Shown here piece after piece: positions 53,866 through 63,737 of a DNA stretch of 63,737 bases (positions are counted from its first letter, which is position 1; each line of letters begins with the position of its first letter). The DNA is from Haplomitrium mnioides. Taxonomy: Eukaryota; Marchantiophyta; Haplomitriopsida; Calobryales. A program made the position numbers and the translations under genes. The stretch is from the NCBI GenBank assembly GCA_049999725.1, contig JBNGIS010035509.1, positions 1-63,737 on the forward strand. Direction: 5' to 3'. The notes under the pieces were generated by a model. The model made no database searches, was not told where the DNA came from, and saw only the letters and a list, made by a program, of their open reading frames with translations.

Positions 53866-53967
53866 CCATCTCTCTTCTCCCACAAATCCATTCCTCTCCT
53901 CTGCTCTTCTCACTCTTTCGTTCCATTCCATTTCATTGCTTTCACATTCTTATGATTCTTGTTCGCA

Positions 53968-55626
53968 ATGGCTCATCAGCATGATCATCAGGACAAATGC
54001 TCAGGTCAGTCACTTTGGAGCACCTTCCCAGTCTCTATCATTTTGCTTACAAATAGTGCCCCGTGCCTTTTTCTCTTCCACGTACTTGCAATGGTAGCAA
54101 CATGATCTTATTTGCTTAGTACATGCACGAGTTGAGCTGATTATGGATCACTCTGCTATTGAATCGCTGTTGCAGAAGTCCAGGAGGTTGTTCCTGAAAC
54201 TAGAGCAACGGTGGGTGACGTTTATGAAACAGTGACATTCATTGGTGGTGGAGGCGGTAGCTATTATTCGTACGATGGGGCCAGCTACGGTCAGAGACTC
54301 CGGAGAATTCAAGTATGGGCGGAAAATAACAAGATCAGAGGATTGAAGCTGTGGTTGAGCGACGGGGTGACCGAATCTAACTTCATGTACGGGACGGCCG
54401 TTTCCTCAACAAGTAGCTACGAATTCAAACCCGAGGAGAATATTACCAGTCTCTCCTTGTGGGGCAATGGAATTGGTATACAATCTTACACACTTGTACC
54501 AAGTGAAAGAAGTATGTCATTGATACAGAGTTGACTGAAAACGTCTACAGATTCATATCAATATAAATATGAGTCATGACCTTCTATGACGCCACTGTAT
54601 AGTCTCCCGCATGTCTTAGTTGAATTGCAAACGCCTAGTACCCGAGATCGATACATCTGATCTGAGTGACTCTGAGTGGAATTGATGATTTGATAATGTA
54701 TGAACGGAGCCCATCATGATCCCGAAATGCCTTCTAACCTGGACTCCTGCAGGTTACAGAATCGGATGGATAGTGATGATGGTTGGATTGAAAACGCGTA
54801 GTACCGATATAGACCTTGACCTTGATTTGAGTGCAACAGATGTTTGTAACGTTTGAACGAAACCAAGGCTGGTGTGTTATTTTATATTGACTTATCTACT
54901 GCAGGTACCAGACTAGGATGGATAAGATTTCGCACAAATACGGGAGGATATTTTGATTTCGGCATGACTGGGTGGGACAAGCAGACCGAGTATCCTGCCA
55001 CTGTGGGATCTGGCATTTGCACCGGTTGGGTGGTTCGATCTAATTTGGACATTGACGCCTTCGGATTTAGATTTCTACGTTCCATCAGATCAAGTACAAT
55101 TAAAAATGTAGTTTATCCGGACATCTCCGCTCAAACATTTCCAATCAGAACGGAGTTGCTCCAAGATTTCAGGGACAAAAACGATCACAGCGAAAACACA
55201 ACCTGGAGGTTCGCGAATACGAAGGAAGTAACAATCAAGTCCTTCTGGTCTGTCACCGCTGGGCTAGTATTCGGTGCTACTGTAAAAGTGTCAGCAGGCA
55301 TTCCTCTGATAGCAGAAGTAAGTGCAGAATTCAAGTGGGAAGTGAGCATTTCTGGGACGTATTCACAGGAGTACACGAGGGTGGATAGTCTGGAATGGGA
55401 CAAGTCAGGAGTGCTACCTCCTGGGAAGTCGGTGTATCTGTTGGCAGTGACGAGAACGGGAAGCGTGGATCTGCCATATACGGGCACTATGGAAATAACG
55501 TTCACCAACGACAGTAGGCTGACGTATCCATTGAGAGGGCAATACTCCGGGGTCTCTTACACGGGCGTGGATGTTGTTACCACCGATTTCAAGAGCATCG
55601 CGCGAGTTGAGGATGTGTATTCCTGA
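53968..55626 (+). CDS. Jacalin-like lectin / aerolysin-like (natterin/Dln1-type) protein
   Basis: Three exons: 53,968-54,004, 54,176-54,475 and 54,905-55,626, 352 residues, open throughout. Both introns are GT-AG (CAG|GTCAGT and TTG|GTATAC; acceptors GTTGCAG and CTGCAG) and both interrupt a codon after its first base. Residues about 27-171 form a jacalin-like beta-prism domain (glycine loop 36-40; RLRRIQVWAENNKIRG; SLSLWGNG joined across intron 2 to TRLGWIRF; GSGICTGW). Residues about 180-352 resemble the aerolysin/ETX-MTX2 core, with an alternating polar/apolar stretch at about 228-266 where aerolysins carry their membrane-inserting hairpin. The order and length match fish Dln1 and natterin-like proteins, which bind glycans and assemble pores. 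No signal peptide or membrane helix, so probably cytosolic. Pore formation is inferred from family. A defence role is plausible. Confidence 0.85.
54005..54175 (+). other. Intron 1 of the lectin-aerolysin gene
   Basis: 171 bp, GTCAGT...GTTGCAG. It separates a 12-codon histidine-rich leader from the lectin domain. Confidence 0.8.
54476..54904 (+). other. Intron 2 of the lectin-aerolysin gene
   Basis: 429 bp, GTATAC...CTGCAG, within the lectin domain after WGNGI. Splicing here restores the domain motif, which is the main support for the boundary. Confidence 0.82.
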
Positions 55627-55800
55627 ATTCTGACTGCTTCTTGTTGTTGATGGCACCAATATCAATATCAGAGCGAGCATGCATGCATGCAGAGTTGCTT
55701 TGCTTTCTTACTTACTACGCTGTAACTAACTGTCTTTTACCATTTTCCTTATTATAAACCTTTCTTTCTGTGCCTCTTTTACCAGTCTACTGGACTTTCC

Positions 55801-55806
55801 AATAAA
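55801..55806 (+). terminator. Polyadenylation signal of the lectin-aerolysin gene
   Basis: AATAAA 175 bp after the stop codon, in a T-rich 3' region. Cleavage would be expected at about 55,820-55,840. Confidence 0.6.
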
Positions 55807-56082
55807 GTCTTATGTTTTACCAGTGACAATATGTATAGGAACGACAGTGTGCATTTCATGGTAAAAGAAGACATAAGTAAGTAGCACCAACTTGAAAATT
55901 TACTTGAGCCAAGTGAAATGATACCTTTCAATCTTGTTTGAGTTGAGATAACTAACTCTTCAATTAGAAATATAAACTCAGTGAATGCTCCCCAATGCTA
56001 ATGCTCCTCCTCTAATCCCTCTTATGACATCTCAATATATCATCTATATTTGTTCTAAATGCCTATTTTGTTATGATTCAAG

Positions 56083-56206
56083 TATTATACAAAAGCTATA
56101 ACTTAAATCTAGTATTAGTACTAATACTATACAAGAATTATACCTTAATCTACGATTAGCACTAATACTATTCAAGAGTTATACCTTAATCTAGGATTAA
56201 GACTAA
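56083..56206. repeat. 41-bp minisatellite, three units
   Basis: Units start at 56,083 (42 bp), 56,125 and 56,166 (41 bp each), for example TACTATACAAGAATTATACC followed by TTAATCTACGATTAGCACTAA. Confidence 0.85.
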
Positions 56207-56294
56207 TACTACTAAGTTCAACATATAGTTTAATGTTATAATTAGAGCCACTTGTATATCATATAGAGAGATATAGAGTATAAAGATTGTTATC

Positions 56295-56317
56295 ATATAT
56301 ATATATATATATATATA
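56295..56317. repeat. AT microsatellite
   Basis: Uninterrupted alternation of A and T over 23 bases. Confidence 0.9.
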
Positions 56318-57345
56318 AAATGAGAGATGAGATTTTATATATTAATGTAATGTTTATAACTCATCTAATTCACAACATGTTATAAGCACTTTAGTCTTTA
56401 GAAAAAAATAAGAGTCTTTAGATCCCCAAAGATTAATGTAGCAAAATTTTGGAGAGAAGAGCTTCTCAATAGAAAGGACTAGAGAGTAAGGATTCGAAGA
56501 AAAAAAAAACTATCCAACTCTCATCTCGAACGAAGAATTTACGACAGTTTAAAATCTTAAAAGTTTGAATTTCTGAATGTTTGACATTTAGAAAGCTAGA
56601 AAGGACAAACAAAAACTTTTAACGTACACAAAATTTTGAGCGGATGGAAAATTTTGATTTTCGGAAGAGTTGGATGGATGAAAACTTTAATGGTGTATTA
56701 TTCTCTCCATTGTAAATTTTTAAAATAAAATAATATTAAAAACAAAATAATAATACTATCTAATCTAGCTAGGAGGAGGAACTACCTCTTTATTTTCTAA
56801 TTTTCTATTCTATCAATTCGAGTGTTGCCACGTGGACCAAAGAAGTACAAACAAGTGGGAAGAGGTCAAGCAAACCAACCCCCTTATAGCAACAAGCAAA
56901 TCCTAAATATACAATTTATCCATCTTTCCGAGTACTTTCACTGAAGGAGACAGTGTTTTACACCAACGAAAACCCTCTTTTTCAACAAAACCTTCATTTG
57001 CAGCAATAACACTCGATGCTATCTCCAAATCAGATTTCAAACTGCTAACTTTGGATCAGGGAAAACTTCTATGGATGAAAACATAAATGTCATGCCTTTT
57101 TCAAAAAGTCACGTCACATCGCTAGTAAATTTTCCAAAATAGTGAGAAGGAACTCTTCTTAGGACGTTTTCAATGAGAAAGTTGGACCGTCACTATGACC
57201 TCCATATGTTCCGACAAATTGAATGTCCTACTAATCAACAATCATATCGAATTCCAATGCTCCACCTCCCAACTCTATTTTCCTCTTGGAAGCTTGACAA
57301 TCACCTCCTCTAGAATTAATCGAACTACACTTCTGTGACAACTTC

Positions 57346-57760
57346 TGTAAAAGAGCTAAAAGACTGACCTCCAAATAAGTGACAACTCCAAGAAAACTTT
57401 ATTAGAGTTACACAACTCAAGGCTAAATAAGAAAACCAAAGCCAAGAGTGCTAGCCAAAGCCAAGCAACCAAAAAGCCAACTCGAATTGAGAGGAACTCC
57501 AGAATGAGTAGTGGGGCTATGAAGCACTTTTGATTATACAAGAGAAGAAGGTGTCCTTCCTCTTTCTTCACGTACAAGTCACTTCTAATTTCAACCCTAA
57601 GTTAATCACTTAGAAGTCACTTCTACTTTCAACCCTAAAATTCTAAAAGTGACTTCAAAGGCAAGTAATCTTATCTCAACCCTAAAAGTGACCCTCTACC
57701 ACTTTCTTCACTCCTCTATATTCTCTATAAATAGCACAACCTTATTCTTGTACTATTATA
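57346..57760 (-). repeat. G3 3' LTR
   Basis: Lower edge TGTAAAAGAGC, upper edge TACTATTATA (minus strand TATAATAG; the TG has become TA). Contains an internal duplicate of the AAGTCACTTCTA(A/C)TTTCAACCC stretch not present in the other LTR, which explains its greater length. Confidence 0.9.
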
Positions 57761-57775
57761 TAATCTCCACCTTCT
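57761..57775 (-). other. G3 polypurine tract
   Basis: Minus strand AGAAGGTGGAGATTA directly before the 3' LTR start. Confidence 0.7.
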
Positions 57776-57859
57776 AATCGATTACGTTCTCGTCATTGCC
57801 GCAACTTTCAAATTTTTGAATAGCCTCTTGAGCAATCTCAAGATTTGAATAAAGCTCCA

Positions 57860-58480
57860 AAATAACATCATAAAGTGGATAGCCTTTTCATAAAACCTTG
57901 TATTGAGCTTGTAGATGTCAACTTCGCTTGATAACTCTTTTTGCCAAAATGCGGTCTACTTCAAATTCTTCATAATCATCCTGAACAATAGCCGAAGGAG
58001 GAAATTGAACACGATTTGGAAAAGAAGATGGACTAGGAATAAAAGGCATAAGTTTAGAGATATGGAATACATGATGAATCTTCATATGAAAAGGAAGATC
58101 AAGTTTATAAGCAACGAGATAAATAACGTGACAAATAGAGAAAGTACCAATCCAAGTAAGAGATAACTTACGAACTTGAGTATCTAAAGACAATGGAAGA
58201 TTGTGAGTAGAAAATATAACTAAGTCACCTAAAATAAAAGAGGTATCATGACGACGACTATCGGCATATTTTTTCTGCCGATTTTGAGCAACAACAAGAT
58301 GGTTGCGAGCATCTTGCAAAGAAGAAGATAAATGGGACAAAAATGTAGAAATACTTGGAATATTGAATGAAGAAGGAGAAAGCAAACAACCAAGAACAAG
58401 AGGATGTTGACCCAAATTAAGAAAGAAAAGGGAAAATCGAGTACTTGCTTGTTTGGGGCTGTTGTAGGCAAACTCCACAA
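57860..58480 (-). pseudogene. G3 integrase C-terminus and chromodomain remnant
   Basis: 57,918-58,478 (186 residues): EFAYNSPKQASTRFSLFFLN, HHVFHISKLMPFIPSP and YEEFEVDRILAKRVIKRS, after which the chromodomain is broken. This is the longest open frame in G3. Confidence 0.85.
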
Positions 58481-58634
58481 CCTTTAAGAAAGTATCTCAA
58501 TTGGTGTGATAAATATTGATGAATGTGCAAAGCATATCCTCCACAGTGCAATTAGCATGCTTCGTTTACCCATCTGTTTGCGGATGATAAGCAGTAGACA
58601 TAGAAAGTTTGGTTCCTAGAAGTTTGAACAACTC

Positions 58635-59279
58635 TCACCAAAACTTTTCGGTGAAATGTGAATTCCTATCAAATATTAACACCTTGGGCATTCCATGATG
58701 ATGGAAGAAAATATCAAAGTAAAATTTTGCCAATTGTGGAGCATCTATTGCATCCACCGTTGGTGCTAAATGAATTTTCTTGCTAAGCTTGTTCACAAAC
58801 ACTACAATAATAGTAAACCCATGAGGCGTAGTTGGAACTGAAGTGACAAGTTCCAAACTAACATGTTTCCAACAAGCAATAGGAGTTAGTAGTGGTTGAA
58901 GAAGTCCAACTCGTTTTTAATTCAAAGCTTTTTTTGGTTGACAACTTTCACACAAACGAACAAAACCACGAACATCTCGAGTCAACTGAGGCCCCACAAG
59001 TATGCTGAAGCAACTTTGTAGTTTTATCTACTCAAAGATGCCTAGAGATAGGAATGTCATGCGCTTCTTGTAAACAAGCCATTCAAAGTGTATCATCTTG
59101 TTGAATATATATTTGATGGTCTCCATATAGAATACCATCTCAAATGGAAAACAAATGATACTTACTATCTTTGATGGCGAATCGTGCTTAAATAAGACTA
59201 AAAAAACATCTTCTTGTAGTTTTTGACAATAACTCTCACTAGTTGCCTCATACGAATGTAAGATATTAATGCTCCCCAC
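58635..59279 (-). pseudogene. G3 integrase fragments
   Basis: 58,635-58,856: LVTSVPTTPHGFTIIVVFVN, LIFDRNSHFTEKFW. The first catalytic Asp (DLITSLP in G1) reads Glu (MELVTSVP), while the second Asp (FDRN) is kept. 59,028-59,279 holds the zinc-domain side with frameshifts. Confidence 0.8.
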
Positions 59280-59294
59280 CTCTTTTGTATTTAC

Positions 59295-60158
59295 TCAATG
59301 ATCCGGCCTTTGTAACAACGCATCATGAATGGTGTGGAACCTTCCATGCTTGTACTCTAGCTTGATATCAAAGAGTTGCAATTGATCTTCCCATTGGTGA
59401 TAGCGACTTGTCCTATTTTCCATATGGATTGCTTGTAACACTGGCTTGTGATATGTGCACATAAGCACAGGTCTACCCAAAAGATAGTGTCTCCATATTT
59501 TGGTAGCATAAACCATTGTTAATTGCTCTCGATCCCTTGCAAAATAGTTTTTCTGTGCCGCATTTAATCAGCGTGATATAAAGGCAATTGGATGAAGTCC
59601 ATCCTCAAACTCTTGTTGCAAAATTGCTCCAATAGCAAAATTAGAAGAATCAAAATCAACTATACAACGTGCATTTGGATCATATAGTTGTACAATAAGA
59701 CGAGAAGAGACTCCATTCTTGAGCTGTTGAAATGCCGCTTGCTCTTAGGCGTTCTATTAAAACTTGACATCTTTGCCTCTTAGATCTGTAAGTGGTGCAA
59801 CAATATGCGCATATAATGGATGAATCATCGGTAGAAGCTTGCCAATCCATTGAAGGCTCTAATGCCATTTGCCTTCTTTGGTGTTGGCCACTCTGTGATA
59901 GCACTAGTTTTTCTCTTCTTCCATCTTGATACCATCCGCAGACACCTTGTGCTCTAGGTAAGTAACCTCTTGCTTCCAAAATTCACATTTGGATCTCTTG
60001 CAATAAAACTTCCAATTGTGCAACCTTTGTAATACTTCTTTCAAATGATCATGATGCTCAACTTTAGTTTTGCTAAAAATAAGAATGTCATCCAAACATA
60101 CCAAAATTGATTTATCTAATAGCCCATCAAAAACTTGATGCATTTGATCCATGAACAT
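59295..60158 (-). pseudogene. G3 RNase H and reverse-transcriptase palm fragments
   Basis: 59,295-59,516: VYATKIWRHYLLGRPVLMCT. 59,904-60,158: FMDQMHQVFDGLLDKSILVC, LDDILIFSKTKVEHHDHLKE with the Asp pair kept. The parts between are in other frames. Confidence 0.83.
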
Positions 60159-60275
60159 GGTCAGAGCATTAGTAAAACCAAATGTAAGGACCTTCCACTC
60201 AAAATGCCCATACCTCGTGCAAAAAGTTGTCTTTGGTACATCACTTAGCTTAATAGGAATTTTCCAATAGCCACT

Positions 60276-60626
60276 TCAAAGATCCAACTTGGAAAAAAAT
60301 CGCGCACCACTCAATTGATCCAACAAATCATCAATACATGGTAAATGATTAGCATTCTTTATTGTTTGATTGTTCAAACCGCAATAGTTAGTACAAAGAC
60401 AAAATCCACCATCTTTCTTTGGTACAAAGAATATCGGTGCTCTCCAAGGCAAAGTACTATGCTGAATAAAATCCTTCTCAAGAAGATCCGTCAAGGTCTT
60501 GCAAAGCTCTTCTAACTCTTGTGGCAATAATTGGTATATAAGCCGATTATAAGAAGTACTTCCTAGTATCAACTCAAAAAGAAAGGGCATTCTACAATCA
60601 TCTGATAACCCTTTTTGGCAAATCAT
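60276..60626 (-). pseudogene. G3 reverse-transcriptase N-terminal fragment
   Basis: [60 protein letters not shown]. Here the Arg that is a stop in G1 (SGA-stop-FF) is still present, which confirms the reading of that stop as CGA to TGA. Confidence 0.85.
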
Positions 60627-60902
60627 CCAGAAACTCTTTCAAAATATCATCAACATTGAGGTTGGTATAGATTCCCCTCTCTTATTATTCAAGTCCATGA
60701 TAGGTTTGATCCATACAACACATATAGACAACTTGTCGTCCATCAAAATATTATGCTGAACTGATTTGGACCTCTTCACCAACGATGCCGGATGCCTAAA
60801 AAGAAATTGCTTTCCTTGTAAAGTAACTTGAATTTTTCATTTTTCCCAATCAACTTGAGCAAATCAATCTTCAAGCTAAGGCAAGCTTAAAATAATGTCG
60901 TA

Positions 60903-61199
60903 CTATACGTGAGCAATATTAAAATCCATAGGTTCCTGATACTCTTTGCCAATCCTTAGAAGAAATGACTTGTGTGAATGGAACACCTTATGTTTTCGGC
61001 CATCAGCCATACTCACAAAACTTCCCTTGACAAGCAAAGTTTTAGCTTTGATTTTCTTTGCAAAACGTAATAACATGAAATTTTCAAAACTTCCACAATC
61101 TACTAGCATTCTACAAGAATACTCATCAACCATATCATCTAGATGAAACAATGTGCTTCTTATTCTTGTGAAGCTTTTCATTCCATTGGAACTAACCAA
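60903..61199 (-). pseudogene. G3 protease
   Basis: CRMLVDCGSFENFMLLRFAK: the Asp-Ser-Gly triad reads Asp-Cys-Gly. 98-residue frame. Confidence 0.8.
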
Positions 61200-61329
61200 G
61201 CTCTCAGTAAACTTCTCGACTGATTTTATTGAAGTCGGTTGTTTCCCTGATTTTCTTCTTCAACAATTGCTGCATGAATTCTTAAGAGCGCATGGTTGAC
61301 CTTGGTAATGTAAGCAATTTGCAATCATA

Positions 61330-62150
61330 CAACCAAGTTGTCAACAATAAAAACATCCTCCACTTTAGCGTAGCCGCTCATGCTTTACATTGGTGAGTGC
61401 TACTCTCCGCGTCGGATCAATCTCCATAGGTACAACCTTATGTGTAGGCACACAAATATTTGGAAAAGCTTGTTGTAGACGTGGTCCAACTTTGGTGTTC
61501 GATAGTAGTGAGTCGTATCGTTCAACCATCCGCATTGCTTCTTCTAGTTGAGAGGGCTCTCTCATTGACACTTTCATTCTAGTACAAGGCTTGAATCTTC
61601 AAATAAAGCGATCTAAAGCTTCTTTGAAACCCATATTAGAAATTTGCATAATGACATTATGAAATTGTGTAATATAGCTCCTTACTATACCAAGTTGCTT
61701 CAATTTTTCCAAGAAATCTCCTACCACTTTTGGAGCATTTAGAACCCTAAATCTTATATTCCTCGCTTCTTTGAACTCTTGCCAAAAAGAAATTAGAGCA
61801 ACAAATCAACGTTGAGCTTACTCAATTTGATATCTCCACCAAGTTTTTGCCACTTCCTCCATTTGACTTGCAGCAAATAGAATTCTTCAACCATACTCTC
61901 TTATGTTAGTAGCTTGAAAATATTGTTTGTAATCAAACAAGAAATTCTTAGATGCTTTAGGAATAGCCTTCCCATCTTATGCTTTTGGTTTGGGAAACCG
62001 CACATGAATTTCTTCTTCTTGAAAATACGCCCTCTTTTACATTTGCATTTGAACTTCTAGAAGACGAGAAAGATGTTTAATTTGTTGTTGCATTGCTTAC
62101 ATCTTTGCTTCTTGATTCTCCATCCCACAAAAAAAAATCGCGACTTTGAT
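61330..62150 (-). pseudogene. G3 gag
   Basis: 61,365-61,577 (MKVSMREPSQLEEAMRMVER) and broken frames to about 62,100. Primer site on the minus strand, TTGGTATCAAAG, lies at 62,144-62,155 next to the LTR. Confidence 0.75.
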
Positions 62151-62155
62151 ACCAA

Positions 62156-62550
62156 TGTATAGGAACTCAAAGATTGACTTCCAAATAAGTAACAACTGAA
62201 AGATAACTCTAATAGAGTTACACAACTCAAGGCCAATAAGCAAACCAAAGCCAAGCAACCAAAGAGCCAAACTGAATTGAGAGGAACTTGAGAATGAAAA
62301 GTGAGGCTGTGAAGCTCTCCTATTTATAAAAGACAAGAAGGTGTCCTTCCTCTTTCTTCACTTACAAGTCACTTCTAATTTCAACCCCAAATTGATCACT
62401 TAGAAATCACTTTTTCTTTCGACCCTAAGACTCTAAAAGTGACTTCGAAGGCAAGTAATCTTATCTCAACCCCAAAAGTGACTCTCTACCACTTTCTTCA
62501 CTCCTCTCTATTTCTTATAAATAGCACAACCTTATACTTATACTATTACA
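62156..62550 (-). repeat. G3 5' LTR
   Basis: TGTATAGGAACTCAAAG at the lower edge, TACTATTACA at the upper edge, 395 bp. Followed outside by ACTTC, the target duplication. Confidence 0.92.
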
Positions 62551-62555
62551 ACTTC

Positions 62556-63079
62556 CTTGACTCACAATTTCTCAATAGTTGGTTTCACACTTTGTCTACC
62601 CCTAACGTACATTTAACATGACTCGTATTTTCATAAATTGATTAAATAGGCCTTACGATCAACTCGAGCTCTTCTTTGCCTTGATTGACTCCTTTCCAAG
62701 GTCTCTTCTCTCTAGCCTAGCCTTTTTCTAAGCCATTTTTTTATGATTTAAACTTTGATATGCTCTCTTCTTGATGAACGATGAATCCTCTAAGAGTGAT
62801 AGGACAATTGTGAATTAGATTTAGTTCTTTTCTCTAAACTCCTCGAAATGGATTCACTTACTTCTTTTCCTCTTGAGGTGATTATCTGATTTATTTCAAC
62901 TCGAAGATTACACCTCAGACATCTAAAAGCTAAGACTCAATCATTGTAGATAAACTTTTACTAAGAAAATTTGTACTCTAAGAATCATGTGGAAGCAACT
63001 TTACTAAGAAAATGAACACTTACTTGAAAGTCTTGAGTAGACTTATACACAATTGAATCTCCACCTTATAATGGTGGAA
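62556..63079. other. No recognisable gene
   Basis: Continuation of the sequence into which G3 inserted. Low coding potential, nothing recognised. Confidence 0.45.
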
Positions 63080-63720
63080 CTACTTTCTTCTTGATCTTAA
63101 TCCCTCTAAGTTGTACAATTCCAGAGGCTTTGTTACGATATCACTTTCAGATTCTCTAGCACCTTGGCTCTGAAAGTGTCCATTGAACTGCTTGCTTGAG
63201 CTCAGCTCCTCTAACGCTTTCATTTCGCCTTTTATTTGAGCTACCTCTGGGTTAGCTTCTTCGATATTGTAGGTCAGGCATTGCATACTTCAGTTGACCT
63301 AATCCAAAGTCTCAGACCCGAATTGCTGAACCTTGTCCACATCTATTTCAAACTTGTAGGTTTGCAAGCTACCGTTAATAAATCTTTGGAGAATTCACGT
63401 TTCTCCCTCTCCAAAAAGTCCTGCCATTATGCTAATTTGGCTTGCAGTGAGGCAACCCTTTTTGATTCTTTGGTTTGTGATTTCTATAATTTTTGATACA
63501 ATTGCATCTAGTCTTTCTCCTTCCTCTCAAATGATTGCACCTAGATTTGCAATTTATTTATCAAGTAACTCCTTTGAATGAGCTCAGACTTGGCTTTTTC
63601 CTTTCTCTTTCCAATATACCAGATATGTTCTTGTTTATGCCTCAGCAACTCAGAGAGCTTGGTTGCTCTCTCTTGCTCCACTTTAGGGCCTCCTCCCTTC
63701 TGTCCCTTAAAATTTCAAGA
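63080..63720 (-). pseudogene. Decayed coiled-coil coding region, family not recognised
   Basis: Minus strand from about 63,700: ERATKLSELLRHKQEHIWYI, KRKEKAKSELIQRSYLINKL, then after stops VASLQAKLA and WQDFLEREKREFSKDLL, and finally 63,286-63,080 (MQCLTYNIEEANPEVAQIKG and on, 68 residues). The charged, heptad-like composition suggests a long coiled coil. Internal stops are TAG or TGA at places where Gln or Trp fits. It could be a gag of another retrotransposon or a host gene relic, and the start lies beyond the right edge or is lost. Confidence 0.45.
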
Positions 63721-63737
63721 GAAGTGATTCTATTCTT

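Larger units (their letters stand above)
55850..57340. other. AT-rich intergenic region
   Basis: No gene seen. Holds a 41-bp minisatellite, an AT microsatellite and, near 56,823, a single CCACGTGG G-box. AT-rich words around 56,220-56,360 resemble the copia LTR start but cannot be aligned with confidence. Confidence 0.5.
57346..62550 (-). mobile_element. Gypsy chromovirus G3, complete but coding-dead
   Basis: Both LTRs are present (57,346-57,760 and 62,156-62,550), flanked by the exact 5-bp target duplication ACTTC (57,341-57,345 and 62,551-62,555). Minus-strand order: primer site, gag, zinc-knuckle remnant, protease, RT, RNase H, integrase, chromodomain remnant, polypurine tract. Total 5205 bp. 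Frames carry many stops and shifts. No other element is nested in it, so its interior gives the uninterrupted reference for G-B. Confidence 0.93.

Noticed and set aside
53696-54097. 133-residue frame overlapping the start of the lectin-aerolysin gene
   Set aside because: It runs through the TATA box, leader, exon 1 and intron 1 in a different frame and has no motif.
54211-54534. Exon 2 of the lectin gene as a separate 107-residue gene
   Set aside because: The reading past 54,475 lacks similarity, whereas splicing at 54,476-54,904 restores the conserved lectin strand. The frame is also open upstream to the intron 1 acceptor.
1-63737. CRISPR arrays, rRNA, tRNA, bacterial operons
   Set aside because: No regularly spaced identical repeats with unique spacers, no rRNA sequence and no bacterial gene arrangement were seen. 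tRNA genes were searched only by eye and small ones could be missed.

Overview
The window is nuclear DNA from a plant with a large, repeat-filled genome. The signs are several nested families of plant LTR retrotransposons (Ty1/copia and Ty3/gypsy), a plant-type LINE tail, plant splice sites and a pseudogene of plant cytosolic fructose-1,6-bisphosphatase. The one intact host gene, a jacalin-like lectin fused to an aerolysin-like domain, together with the density of old decayed repeats, fits a gymnosperm or a seed-free vascular plant better than a compact angiosperm genome. I cannot name the species. No rRNA or tRNA genes and no CRISPR arrays were recognised.

Layout. 1.06-4.33 kb: truncated, decayed copia element (C1, minus strand). 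4.4-8.1 kb: unrecognised decayed sequence holding a 291-bp LINE tail with a 17-bp target duplication. 8.15-8.51 kb: solo LTR of gypsy family G. 8.6-12.66 kb: a 30-bp minisatellite followed by a decayed gene of the DUF7869-like, DDE-transposase-like type. 13-15.7 kb: degenerate repeats and G-box repeats. 15.71-16.985 kb: a 1.28-kb terminal-inverted-repeat element with an 8-bp duplication. 18.4-19.0 kb: intronless FBPase pseudogene. 20.3-25.64 kb: second copia element (C2, minus strand).

26.1-50.4 kb is one nest. A chromodomain gypsy element (G-B, minus strand) received two insertions of a long-LTR gypsy family (H). H1 (26.1-28.95 kb) is small and rearranged. H2 (30,158-48,342) is flanked by the target duplication GGTCT, which splits the reverse-transcriptase gene of G-B into pieces now 18 kb apart. 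Element G1 (32,320-39,552, plus strand) sits inside the left LTR of H2, and its own 5' LTR carries a 2.3-kb inverted-repeat insertion. A deletion fused the end of G1 to the last 19 bp of the H2 LTR.

53.4-55.85 kb holds the host gene: promoter with W-boxes and a TATA box, three exons coding for 352 residues, and a polyadenylation signal. 57,346-62,550 is a complete but coding-dead G element (G3, minus strand) with target duplication ACTTC. The right edge (63.08-63.72 kb) is a decayed coiled-coil coding region. Most broken frames in the repeats carry stops that fit C-to-T decay (CGA to TGA, CAG to TAG, TGG to TAG or TGA), as expected of long-methylated DNA.
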